Part shown: one piece after another, positions 27,086 to 35,213 of the stretch | Layout of the letters: each line of letters begins with the position of its first letter | Numbering within the stretch: position 1 is the first letter of the stretch | Assembly: GCF_900327275.1 (NCBI RefSeq) | Contig: NZ_LS398548.1 | Span: 1,922,001-1,986,000 of the forward strand | DNA length: 64,000 bases | Source: Orientia tsutsugamushi | Lineage (GTDB): Bacteria > Pseudomonadota > Alphaproteobacteria > Rickettsiales > Rickettsiaceae | Reading direction: 5' to 3' | Notes under the pieces: generated by a model | Told to the model about the DNA's origin: nothing | The model's database searches: none | What the model saw: the letters and a program-made list of their open reading frames with translations, nothing else | Translations under genes and position numbers: made by a program

Positions 27086-28981
27086 TCACCACACCCCACC
27101 TCCAGCACTAGTACTAGTACTACTACTTTTACTGTGGCTAGTACCTGTATACTCAGTAGTAGCAATGCTACTAGAACCAACCTTCTGCAGAGCTTGGTAT
27201 TCACTCTCAGTTAGACCTATATACAGAGCTTCATCATGAGTTATCCTGTCGGCTATTTCCATGGTAATGGAGTTTCCTGTTGAAATAAGATTGGACTCTT
27301 TTTTTGTCAGTGAATCAAGATTGCTCTGTGAACGCACAAACTGGTTTTGATATCCAGATTGTAGCAGTGCAGAAGAGCGGTAGTTATCTAATAATAAATC
27401 TACGTTTTTATTTATAATTTGTCGACCATCATCCGTTGTAGTGACTTTTATACTACCATCATTGATAATAGCAGCCATATGTAATGAAGGAGCTAGGTTT
27501 TGTTGAGAAATAGTTCTATTGCCTATGCTGTAATTATCCATACTCAAGTTATTGTCGACTATATTACTTCCTAAGCTGCTAGCAACTTGTATAGGAGAGA
27601 ACTGGCTGGCTAAGTTAGCTGTAGCATGAGCGCAAGCTTTTATCACTGACCAAGAAAGCATTGGTATTGATGATGCAAGCATTTGAAACGTCGCATAGCT
27701 ATATAAAATCATCTCTGCAAAGCTTCCTTGCGATAGCATATTCAGACCATAATCACTACCGAAAGCTCCAGATTTACTGGATAAGCTGATCATTCCTAGA
27801 CAATGGATTATTGTAAAAAATACTGGCCAGCTGCTGACCCATATTATTAATAGAATCCATGTTTTGAGTATGTTGTAACCACCAGGCAGTAAGCCCATTG
27901 GAAATACAATAAAGATCATTGAAACTACTAATGCAAAAAAAACAGATTGTAAAATAGGCATCATGTGAGCAGCCATTTCCCCAGCGACTAGATACGAAAA
28001 TGATTGTTGAAAGAGCCCTCTGATTGCATGCATACTCACCAGATTAGGATAAATTCGTGATAATGAAAACTTCTCACGCCAGTCATCATATGACTCACGA
28101 TTAGCATTAAGTAGCATAGCTTGCTTCATCCATTCATGAATGTCTTGTTGCTCTCTCTGTAAATATTTTAGTGTGTCGCCAGTCATGACTTTTAGTCTTT
28201 GACTTAACATGCTTGACTGATCAGATTGAACTCCAATCGCTGCTGCGAACTTTGTTAGAAGCCCTTCATTTAATTCTTTATGAATTGCTGCTTTAATCAA
28301 TGGAGTAGCTTGTCTGCATGTCTTGAAACTAATACCTAAATTACTAGGCTCACGATAATAAATACCGAAATTATTAGGTATATTCTGCTCGATAAATCCT
28401 ATAATGTCATTAGTTTGTTGAGCAGCTGCTTTTTTGCCTAGAATATTACCTATGATGTAAGGCTTCATAAAGCATTGTCTAAGAAATTCCTTAGTATTAG
28501 TTAAAGTTACTGGATCATGTATTTGCACATCTCGAATCTTAGCTACAGCCTTAGCTCCAAACATAATACCAGTTTTTCTGCTTGATAGTCCTTCATAAGC
28601 CGGTAAAAGATGATTTTCCAACATTTTGGACACAAAGTAACTCGTTTGCGATGAAAGAGAAGCAAACATTGCAATACCTATCGGAATATTATCAACTTTT
28701 ACTGGTGCACTCATTGATACCTCATCCTTGAGCCAAACAGTAGCTTTGGGGGCAAATAACAGCGTAAAAATAAATATCGATGGAAAGAACCACTCCATAG
28801 CAAAGATGCCGATATTTCCTCTAAAAATAGCCCTAGTAGCAGCCCATATGCCGCCAATAGTCAAGGCTAAGTGGCCTACTGGAGTGAAGTATTCGCTATT
28901 TGAAGCAAAGACTCTGCCTATGCCGTTAAACACATGCCATAACAGATCTCCACCACCAAATGTGTATATTACGTAATCCAT
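27086..28981 (-). CDS. traG: F-type TraG, carboxyl end altered by frameshift
   Basis: The amino-terminal TraG region of F-like conjugation systems, an inner-membrane protein needed for pilus assembly and mating-pair stabilisation. Several membrane helices occur early (L-A-L-T-I-G-G-I-W, F-F-P-S-I-F-I-F) and at about 340-480 (F-A-L-V-V-S-M-I-F-I-V-F-P-M-G-L-L-P-G-G). At 631 residues it is much shorter than F TraG (about 940). The frame ends G-G-G-V-W at 27086, but another frame continues to 26965 as L-I-L-N-I-I-A-E-H-E-T-M-L-K-R-L, which looks like the original tail. The start overlaps the traH stop as TAATG. Confidence 0.8.
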   Translation of the reverse strand: MDYVIYTFGGGDLLWHVFNGIGRVFASNSEYFTPVGHLALTIGGIWAATRAIFRGNIGIFAMEWFFPSIFIFTLLFAPKATVWLKDEVSMSAPVKVDNIPIGIAMFASLSSQTSYFVSKMLENHLLPAYEGLSSRKTGIMFGAKAVAKIRDVQIHDPVTLTNTKEFLRQCFMKPYIIGNILGKKAAAQQTNDIIGFIEQNIPNNFGIYYREPSNLGISFKTCRQATPLIKAAIHKELNEGLLTKFAAAIGVQSDQSSMLSQRLKVMTGDTLKYLQREQQDIHEWMKQAMLLNANRESYDDWREKFSLSRIYPNLVSMHAIRGLFQQSFSYLVAGEMAAHMMPILQSVFFALVVSMIFIVFPMGLLPGGYNILKTWILLIIWVSSWPVFFTIIHCLGMISLSSKSGAFGSDYGLNMLSQGSFAEMILYSYATFQMLASSIPMLSWSVIKACAHATANLASQFSPIQVASSLGSNIVDNNLSMDNYSIGNRTISQQNLAPSLHMAAIINDGSIKVTTTDDGRQIINKNVDLLLDNYRSSALLQSGYQNQFVRSQSNLDSLTKKESNLISTGNSITMEIADRITHDEALYIGLTESEYQALQKVGSSSIATTEYTGTSHSKSSSTSTSAGGGVW

Positions 28982-30282
28982 TAACTTTTCTCCTTCGCTA
29001 TTAAATGCTGCTCTATTAATCTAGCCCTTTTATCTATTCGACTTGCATCTGTTTGTAGGCTAGTCCATTTCTCATTTGCAAAAAGTTGTACCCGATTCAA
29101 TTCCTTCAAATATCTTTCTAAATGTTCATTCGAAACTTGCTTAGCACCTAGTGAAGTAACGGCTCTACGTATTTCGGTGATTACTTCCTTCAAATGCTGA
29201 ACTAATGTATAGCTAGCTATTAATTCTGATGAGCTATCTAAAATTGTGACTCCAGAAATATATTCTAATATGATATAATCATAAATCGGAAATATATCTC
29301 CAATCGAAGATAAAAAGGCTATTTCATGGTTACTAAATTCAGTATTATAATCAAACTTATTTTTTAGATTAGTCAATTGTTGTTTAGCTTTACCTGCATA
29401 AGACTGCTCTGGTGATATTGTGATATTTCGTCGCAAGCTTGGATGCAAGCAACTAACATTATCACAACTGTAAATCGAGGCTGATTCTCCGCCTTTTAAA
29501 TGACTAATCCAACTTTTTTCATCCTGAGCTAATGAGTCATAAAAGTGTACATTATTGTTTGTAACCACGATAGTGCCAGTCATAGACATGATTGAATCAT
29601 GCATATTTGATGGTATTCCAACCTTTGCTGCTGCTTTAGTGAAGATGTTATAATCATCAAGCATTAACTCTGAATCCTTGTTTTGTGCTTGTCGTAGAGC
29701 TTGTTTTTGATCTAAATAATTACGACATTTTTTACCAGCGGCAAAATAATCAAACCCGCTTTGTGACTGTATATCACGGCAAACAGCTTCTCTCATAGCC
29801 CAGTTCTTTGGTAAAGCTGTAGCAAATAATGCTTTTGTTAATTCACAATCTCCTTTGGCAAATTGATTCATCTCCATTGCTAGATTACGCAAGTCCTTAA
29901 GAGCATTTTCGATCTGTGGAGCAAATGTTTTTAATCCTAATGAAAATGCATAAACTTTAGCTTGAGAACCAATGTTTTTCATTAGTTGAACTAATTCTTC
30001 TCCAGAAATAACAGAGAAGCTACCAAGATAGGCGTCAATACCGCTACAGCTCATGTTTAAAGATGGTGGAGTTATAGCAAATGGCTGAAATGATGTTTGG
30101 CTTGTTCTGGCAGATAATCCGCCAGCTGCATAATATCCAGCCGCTTGATCTTGATATGATCCAGATCTAGTAACATTAACACTCATTCCTTGAAATACGT
30201 TTTCGATATTCCAAGCTAGTGATACTGGAGCTTGTAGCGAAAATAATGCTGCAATAACATAAACTCTGATTTTGATGCTCAT
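28981..30282 (-). CDS. traH: F-type TraH
   Basis: A 433-residue TraH homologue, a periplasmic or outer-membrane-associated protein of F-pilus assembly. A signal peptide ends near P-V-S-L-A. Family features include F-Q-G-M-S-V-N-V-T-R-S-G-S-Y-Q-D-Q-A-A-G-Y-Y, P-P-S-L-N-M-S-C-S-G-I-D and F-S-V-I-S-G-E-E-L. Its ATG overlaps the traF stop as ATGA and its stop overlaps the traG start, so all three are translationally coupled. The length matches F TraH. No damage is visible. Confidence 0.9.
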   Translation of the reverse strand: MSIKIRVYVIAALFSLQAPVSLAWNIENVFQGMSVNVTRSGSYQDQAAGYYAAGGLSARTSQTSFQPFAITPPSLNMSCSGIDAYLGSFSVISGEELVQLMKNIGSQAKVYAFSLGLKTFAPQIENALKDLRNLAMEMNQFAKGDCELTKALFATALPKNWAMREAVCRDIQSQSGFDYFAAGKKCRNYLDQKQALRQAQNKDSELMLDDYNIFTKAAAKVGIPSNMHDSIMSMTGTIVVTNNNVHFYDSLAQDEKSWISHLKGGESASIYSCDNVSCLHPSLRRNITISPEQSYAGKAKQQLTNLKNKFDYNTEFSNHEIAFLSSIGDIFPIYDYIILEYISGVTILDSSSELIASYTLVQHLKEVITEIRRAVTSLGAKQVSNEHLERYLKELNRVQLFANEKWTSLQTDASRIDKRARLIEQHLIAKEKS

Positions 30283-30995
30283 CTAGTCTCCAACTTATGA
30301 TAATATCTATCGATTGCTAGAATATTGTCGATAATTTTATCTTCAGAAATTATGGCTCTAGCTACTGAATATATTTTCTTACCATCGCTAGCTACTGAAT
30401 ATAACACAGGTACAACATGCTTAGGATTTAATTTATTCAGCAACTCATTATTCTTGCTGACAGCTAGCAACTGAAATGCATATTTATTAGCAAAGTCCTG
30501 AACAATAGGCATAAACGCCTTACAGAGCAAGCAATCTTGTTTAACTTGCAAAATTAATCCCCAGTTTTTAGCAATGTTTTTGAGTTTTAAGTCGTTTTTC
30601 TGCTCTGATTTTTCTTGATACAGCTTTCTATGTAAGCTATTAGCTGGCTCATGAGCATTAATCAGTTGATAATCAAGTAGAGTAGCTAGTTGCCACATAG
30701 TAGCAAACTTATGCGCCTTCTCCATGATTTTTTTCTGTAGCCTTTGAGCTGTAATCACATTTTCGAGCGTTGGATTATCAAGCGCTATACGCTGAGCTCG
30801 ATTAAATTGCTCCTTTAATTCCTCGATTCTATGGTCATGAGCTCTCCGCATCAATTTAGAAGTAGAGTCATCAAGCTCATGACCATGTTTATCATTATAC
30901 CATAAAAACCATGTTGGCAAAGAGTTAGCAGTAGCTAATTCCATCGACAAGTAACCAAATAGCACTATTATTACCGATAAGTGTATTGCATTCAT
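30279..30995 (-). CDS. traF: F-type TraF, thioredoxin-like pilus assembly protein
   Basis: TraF is a periplasmic thioredoxin-fold protein for F-pilus assembly. The ATG at 30995 is preferred to the TTG at 31004. A signal peptide runs to about E-L-A-T-A. The thioredoxin-like domain carries C-L-L-C-K-A-F (about residue 157), a C-x-x-C pair that many F TraF proteins have lost, so redox activity is possible. V-V-P-V-L-Y matches the cis-proline loop region. It overlaps traH by four bases, and its upstream neighbour is the Panacea gene rather than the expected traN. Confidence 0.85.
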   Translation of the reverse strand: MNAIHLSVIIVLFGYLSMELATANSLPTWFLWYNDKHGHELDDSTSKLMRRAHDHRIEELKEQFNRAQRIALDNPTLENVITAQRLQKKIMEKAHKFATMWQLATLLDYQLINAHEPANSLHRKLYQEKSEQKNDLKLKNIAKNWGLILQVKQDCLLCKAFMPIVQDFANKYAFQLLAVSKNNELLNKLNPKHVVPVLYSVASDGKKIYSVARAIISEDKIIDNILAIDRYYHKLETR

Positions 30996-31006
30996 TGATC
31001 TCAATC

Positions 31007-31568
31007 CTAAGGAACTCCACTATCATAGTTCATCCACCATTGATCTTCAGCATTTACTATTTCTGCAGTATCTTTTTTTGAAACAGGTAAAAGATAATCT
31101 TCAATATTTTTTATATGATTTTTAAAAAATATTCTCATCTCTTTTTTTAGTAATCGCACGGCTAGGGCGTATAATGGCTTGTTGCCAAATAGAATGCAAA
31201 TGTGTTAAGTCACGCAAATAAGATGCTGTATGTTCACCATAAGAAGAATATATTTTATAAATTAACTCTTTTTGTTGATTAGTATAAATACTGAAATCTA
31301 TTTCTCCTGGAGCAGGAATTGCATTAGCTTCAAAGCCGCCAAATACAGAACGTAAATGCCGTACTACAGGTCCATTTTCCCATGCTTCAATATCTTCTTT
31401 AAAAAGAGGCTTATCAAATAAAGCTAGATGCACACCTTGTGCAAAATACACTAAATTTTGCAGTTTCAATTGAGTTATTACATCTCCTGCTTCTCTATCA
31501 ACCAATACTAGAAAATAGCTAGCAACATCAAAACAACTCAATAACTCACCCTTTTGTTGTATAGTCAT
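31007..31568 (-). pseudogene. Panacea (DUF4065) domain protein, frameshifted at A7
   Basis: From ATG 31568 the first 148 residues contain the Panacea/DUF4065 domain: L-K-L-Q-N-L-V-Y-F-A-Q-G-V-H-L-A-L and A-W-E-N-G-P-V-V. Panacea proteins act as antitoxins in hyperpromiscuous toxin-antitoxin pairs, or as proteolysis adaptors. A run of seven A near 31143-31149 shifts the frame; the alternate frame continues E-M-R-I-F-F-K-N-H-I-K-N to the stop at 31007. The main domain survives in the truncated form (31122-31568), which might still fold. No partner toxin is recognisable next to it. It sits in the tra operon where traN should be. Confidence 0.7.
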
Positions 31569-31671
31569 GATTTTATTATTATATCTTATGACTATTTTAT
31601 AACAATTTGTATCACAAATAAATCATGATAATGCCTTATAATACCTGCTTATTACAGATATCATTTAAAAA

Positions 31672-32898
31672 TCAAGATTGCTTTTTAATACCTGCAATTT
31701 CTTGTTTGAGTATATTTATTAACTTGTATAATGTTCCATTATTAGGATCATATTTAATAGCTAAATCAAAATTTACTATTGCTTCTTGGTGTTGTCCTAA
31801 TCTATACAAACAAAATCCTTTCATATAATAAGCAAATGAATGATTAGGTTTATACTTAATAGCTAAATTAAAACTTTCTATTGCTTTTTTATATTGTTCT
31901 AATTTACTTAAACAAACTCCTTTATTACAATAAGCGTCTACATGATTAGGATTATACTTAATAGCTAAATCAAAACTTTCTATTGCTTCTTTGTATTGTT
32001 CTAATTTACTTAAACAAATTCCTTTATTGTAATAAGCATCTTCATGATTAGGATTATACTTAATAGCTAAATTAAAATTTCCCATTGCCTCTTTATATTG
32101 TTCTAATTGGCCTAAACAAACTCCTTTATAATAATAAGATTCTGCATGATTAGGATTATATTTAATAGCTAAATCATAATTTTCTATTGCTTCTTTATAT
32201 TGTTTTAATTTGCCTAAACAAACTCCTTTCATATAATAAGCATCTTCATGATTAGGATTATACTTAATAGCTAAATCATAATTTTCTATCGCTTTTTGAA
32301 GCTGTTTTAATTCATTTAAACAAACTCCTTTCATATAATAAGCATCTGCATAATCAGGTTTATACTTAATAGCCAAATTAAAATTTTCTATCGCTTTTTG
32401 AAGCTGTTTTAATTCATTTAAACAAACTCCTTTCATATAATAAGCATCTGCATAATCAGGTTTATACTTAATAGCCAAATTAAAATTTTCTATCGCTTTT
32501 TGAAGCTGTTTTAATTCATTTAAACAAACTCCTTTATTATAATAAGCTTCTGCATAATCAGGTTTATACTTAATAGCCAAATTAAAATTTTCTATCGCTT
32601 TTTGAAGCTGTTTTAATTCATTTAAACAAACTCCTTTATTATAATAAGCTTCTGCATAATCAGGTTTATACTTAATAGCTAAATCGTAGTTTTCTATTTC
32701 TTCTTGATGTTGTTCTAATTCACCTAAACAAAATCCTTTATTAACATAAGCTTCTGCATCATTAGGTTTATACTTAATAGCTAAATTAAAATTTTCTATT
32801 GCTTCTTGATATTTGTTTAACTTAAGAAATGAAATTCCAACATTAAAATGTTTTTCTGCTAACATTGCTTTATCCTGCATTAATTTCTGATGTAACAT
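31672..32898 (-). CDS. TPR protein with eleven near-identical repeats
   Basis: A 408-residue protein made almost entirely of 34-residue tetratricopeptide repeats: about eleven units of the form A-Y-Y-N-K-G-V-C-L-x-x-L-x-Q-x-x-x-A-I. Units 3 to 6 are nearly identical at DNA level (102-base tandem period, about 32290-32690), showing recent expansion. There is no signal peptide and no other domain. TPR proteins are known RAGE cargo; some Orientia TPR proteins are reported to affect host translation, but this one's target is unknown. It is in the same sense as the tra operon and stands between the trbC stub and the Panacea gene. Confidence 0.88.
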   Translation of the reverse strand: MLHQKLMQDKAMLAEKHFNVGISFLKLNKYQEAIENFNLAIKYKPNDAEAYVNKGFCLGELEQHQEEIENYDLAIKYKPDYAEAYYNKGVCLNELKQLQKAIENFNLAIKYKPDYAEAYYNKGVCLNELKQLQKAIENFNLAIKYKPDYADAYYMKGVCLNELKQLQKAIENFNLAIKYKPDYADAYYMKGVCLNELKQLQKAIENYDLAIKYNPNHEDAYYMKGVCLGKLKQYKEAIENYDLAIKYNPNHAESYYYKGVCLGQLEQYKEAMGNFNLAIKYNPNHEDAYYNKGICLSKLEQYKEAIESFDLAIKYNPNHVDAYCNKGVCLSKLEQYKKAIESFNLAIKYKPNHSFAYYMKGFCLYRLGQHQEAIVNFDLAIKYDPNNGTLYKLINILKQEIAGIKKQS

Positions 32899-33157
32899 GT
32901 TGATTGTTGTTTCGTTTTGATGCGATGGTCGTATTTAACAGTATTAATAACACAGCTATTATATATTTTACAAATTTCATATGATTATTAATTACCATTT
33001 AAATTTTTGATTAGCTACTAAACACCAAATAATTACTAAATTAGAGGTGTTATAATTAATCCTTCTTTTATATTTTTTTCAGTCTTATTAATAAATATTA
33101 TCAGAAATTCTATTAATATTCTTTATTTTTTTTATTATTACAACCTGTTATAATAAA

Positions 33158-33289
33158 TTATGTTGCATTAAATACGTGTGATTTTCTATAGGTTGAGACA
33201 AAAATAAAAGTTTTTTGCTTGTCCAAAAAAAAAGCATTAGCATTATTAACAAATAATAAAACCATCAACATCATTACTCGTATAACCAT
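33158..33289 (-). pseudogene. trbC amino-terminal stub
   Basis: Immediately after traU, GGAGAGG and ATG 33289 open a 43-codon frame. It has a hydrophobic signal-like start (V-M-M-L-M-V-L-L-F-V-N-N-A-N-A) and then F-I-F-V-S-T, the beginning of the F-type TrbC motif (usually F-V-S-x-S-M-P). After that the sequence is unrelated and ends at TAA 33158. Position after traU agrees with trbC in F-like operons. The rest of 32899-33157 is AT-rich with no gene I can see. Confidence 0.6.
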
Positions 33290-33311
33290 ATTCCTCTCCA
33301 AGCTTTATAAA

Positions 33312-34289
33312 TCAAAGCAAACAGCAATCTCTTTTTCGCCAAATCAAGTAACCGAAATCTTCACCATTAACTGGAAATTCTCTACCAGCTTGCCATATAG
33401 CTTCTGTTTGACCTATGCTCTTGCAGGATTTTGTTTCTGGAATTGGATAAGTCATTTGTAGTCGATACTGACTTTTCTTGATAATAGGCATTGGATACTT
33501 ACCACATAGGCCTTTATAACCATAATATCCCCATAACATCAGTTGCCTATGCATTTTAGCCATAAACTTACTTACCATTAATACAGATGTTCCAACTCCA
33601 CCATTATGCGCTGCAGCTGTTCCAGTGAAAGGGTAAAGCATTCCTTGACATCCAGCACACCAAAAAGCATAATCGCTTGCTAATAAACCAGCGCTACAAC
33701 TGATGCAATCAGCTATACATGCTTGATAAGCAGCTACATTTTGAAACAACAACGTTTCTGGATTTAAAATCGCAGATTTTGCATCGTCACTCCATAATGG
33801 ATCAAACTCTGTTAAATATGCTATATCGACTGCAGCCATTTCCAGACAAATAAAATCAAGCAAAATTTCCAGCCAGTAAATCACGGGATAGACATACCAA
33901 TGAATGTGGTAAAAAGCACTTCCTTCAGCCTCATCTTTCATGCCTTTTTGAGTAGCAGTTCCAAATGACAAACCTCCAAGACTTACCATACACATTGGTG
34001 ACTTTGTAACGTCTACAAGGCGTACTGGCTCCCAAAATCCTACCGGAATACCAGGTATAGGCACTGGAATCCCTGGCTTAGGACAAAGACATATAAGTCT
34101 ACCAGAAGCATTAGTATCAGGCATTGAACTGCTTACTACCTTAAATCCAGCTATAGTAATTGGAAACAAGCACTTCCAACATACATCTGTTATAGGATTT
34201 ACAAATCTTCCAACACACCCAGCAGCTGCATAACAGTTATTAGCTGTTATAGACATTACTATCGCTAACAAAATTACCAGTTCCTTCAC
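33312..34289 (-). CDS. traU: F-type TraU
   Basis: A 325-residue TraU, a secreted protein needed for mating-pair formation and DNA transfer. It begins with GTG at 34289, directly after the stop of the small upstream gene (AAGTGAGTG). A signal peptide ends near N-N-C-Y-A. The protein is cysteine-rich and shows family motifs D-V-C-W-K-C-L-F-P, C-L-C-P, F-W-E-P-V-R-L and the C-terminal W-R-K-R-D-C-C. Length matches F TraU and the frame is intact. Confidence 0.9.
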   Translation of the reverse strand: MKELVILLAIVMSITANNCYAAAGCVGRFVNPITDVCWKCLFPITIAGFKVVSSSMPDTNASGRLICLCPKPGIPVPIPGIPVGFWEPVRLVDVTKSPMCMVSLGGLSFGTATQKGMKDEAEGSAFYHIHWYVYPVIYWLEILLDFICLEMAAVDIAYLTEFDPLWSDDAKSAILNPETLLFQNVAAYQACIADCISCSAGLLASDYAFWCAGCQGMLYPFTGTAAAHNGGVGTSVLMVSKFMAKMHRQLMLWGYYGYKGLCGKYPMPIIKKSQYRLQMTYPIPETKSCKSIGQTEAIWQAGREFPVNGEDFGYLIWRKRDCCLL

Positions 34290-34463
34290 TCACTTTGCTT
34301 GCATTGATGAAATTTTACGAAGAAGTTTTGGATATCTATTTCCTGGAATTAAATATAAAGTTTCACCACCTGGATTTACTATCTCTTGTATTTCACCTCG
34401 TAGCGTATTATTAACTATTTTAACTAGATCTTGTTCTAATTGCTGTAATTTCCAACTTTTCAT
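34290..34463 (-). CDS. Small conserved-position ORF between traW and traU
   Basis: A 57-residue frame from ATG 34463 to TGA 34290, reading M-K-S-W-K-L-Q-Q-L-E-Q-D-L and ending L-L-R-K-I-S-S-M-Q-A-K. A ribosome site-like AAGAAGG lies upstream, and the stop abuts the traU GTG, suggesting translational coupling. It is basic, without signal peptide or membrane segment. F plasmids have traU directly after traW, so this gene is additional. I do not know its family. Confidence 0.5.
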   Translation of the reverse strand: MKSWKLQQLEQDLVKIVNNTLRGEIQEIVNPGGETLYLIPGNRYPKLLRKISSMQAK

Positions 34464-34553
34464 ATAAAACCTTCTTTTAAGTTGAATCTAATAGTATATT
34501 GAGTTATACTGCTTACAGCATATTATGTAACTTCCAACGTGCGTTATATGCTT

Positions 34554-35213
34554 TTAATAGGTGCTTACTTCGCTAATTTTAAGCACAGTGTTTTCTTGCT
34601 CTATTATGGCTGGCACAGCTTGTATTTTAAACTTCATACTCAAAAAACCCAATTGATCGAAGAATACGTGCCGGCCTAATAGATTGCTAAGTTCAATAGG
34701 ATTTCCATTAACTAACACTATCTTTCCTGGTCTTGATTTTGCCCAAGCGACCTGATCTTCATCATCTCCATCAATTAATATTAGTGGTTCACCCCAATTT
34801 ATTATCTCTAAAGGATTTATTTTAGTTCCTCTCCTTACTATTATTATACCATTTTTTGTCTTAATGTCATCCTTTTGAACATAGGTAGAATCATATATTC
34901 GCGTTTTATTTTCAGTAGCTTTACTCAAATTTTTTACTGGAACTGGTCTCATGATTTTTTGCCTAACTTTTTCCTGAAATTCCAGCTGCATTTGATTCAA
35001 CAAACCACTTTTTGATGCAGCATTAAGTTTAGCCATAATCACCTCCAGTAATGATTCCTCAATGATTGGAAAAACATGCCCTCTAGTCCCATAATCCTTA
35101 ATCTCAACACCTATATCAGCATTTAATAAATTGGCTCTTATATCGCTTACTTGATAAGCAACGGCAAATAAAGCAAAGAATGTACCTATACTAATTACTG
35201 CTCCGTGCTTCAT
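34554..35213 (-). CDS. traW: F-type TraW
   Basis: A 219-residue TraW homologue, a periplasmic pilus-assembly protein that in F works with TrbC. A hydrophobic signal segment is at 1-20. Family features are Y-G-T-R-G-H-V-F-P-I-I-E-E (about 42-54), R-P-V-P-V, and F-F-D-Q-L-G-F-L-S-M-K-F-K-I-Q-A-V-P-A near the end. The ATG overlaps the traC stop as ATGA. No lesion is visible. Its usual partner TrbC is only a stub here. Confidence 0.85.
   Translation of the reverse strand: MKHGAVISIGTFFALFAVAYQVSDIRANLLNADIGVEIKDYGTRGHVFPIIEESLLEVIMAKLNAASKSGLLNQMQLEFQEKVRQKIMRPVPVKNLSKATENKTRIYDSTYVQKDDIKTKNGIIIVRRGTKINPLEIINWGEPLILIDGDDEDQVAWAKSRPGKIVLVNGNPIELSNLLGRHVFFDQLGFLSMKFKIQAVPAIIEQENTVLKISEVSTY

Noticed and set aside
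26965-27204. A separate 79-residue hydrophobic protein on the minus strand
   Set aside because: Its hydrophobic first half is the wrong-frame reading of the traG serine/threonine-rich end; only the last 40 codons look like real, displaced traG tail.
31672-32898. Regular repeats suggestive of a CRISPR array
   Set aside because: The 102-base period is a coding TPR repeat with no spacers and no cas genes nearby.
33219-33461. Plus-strand 80-residue frame
   Set aside because: It is antisense to the traU end and the trbC stub, both of which have recognisable protein motifs.
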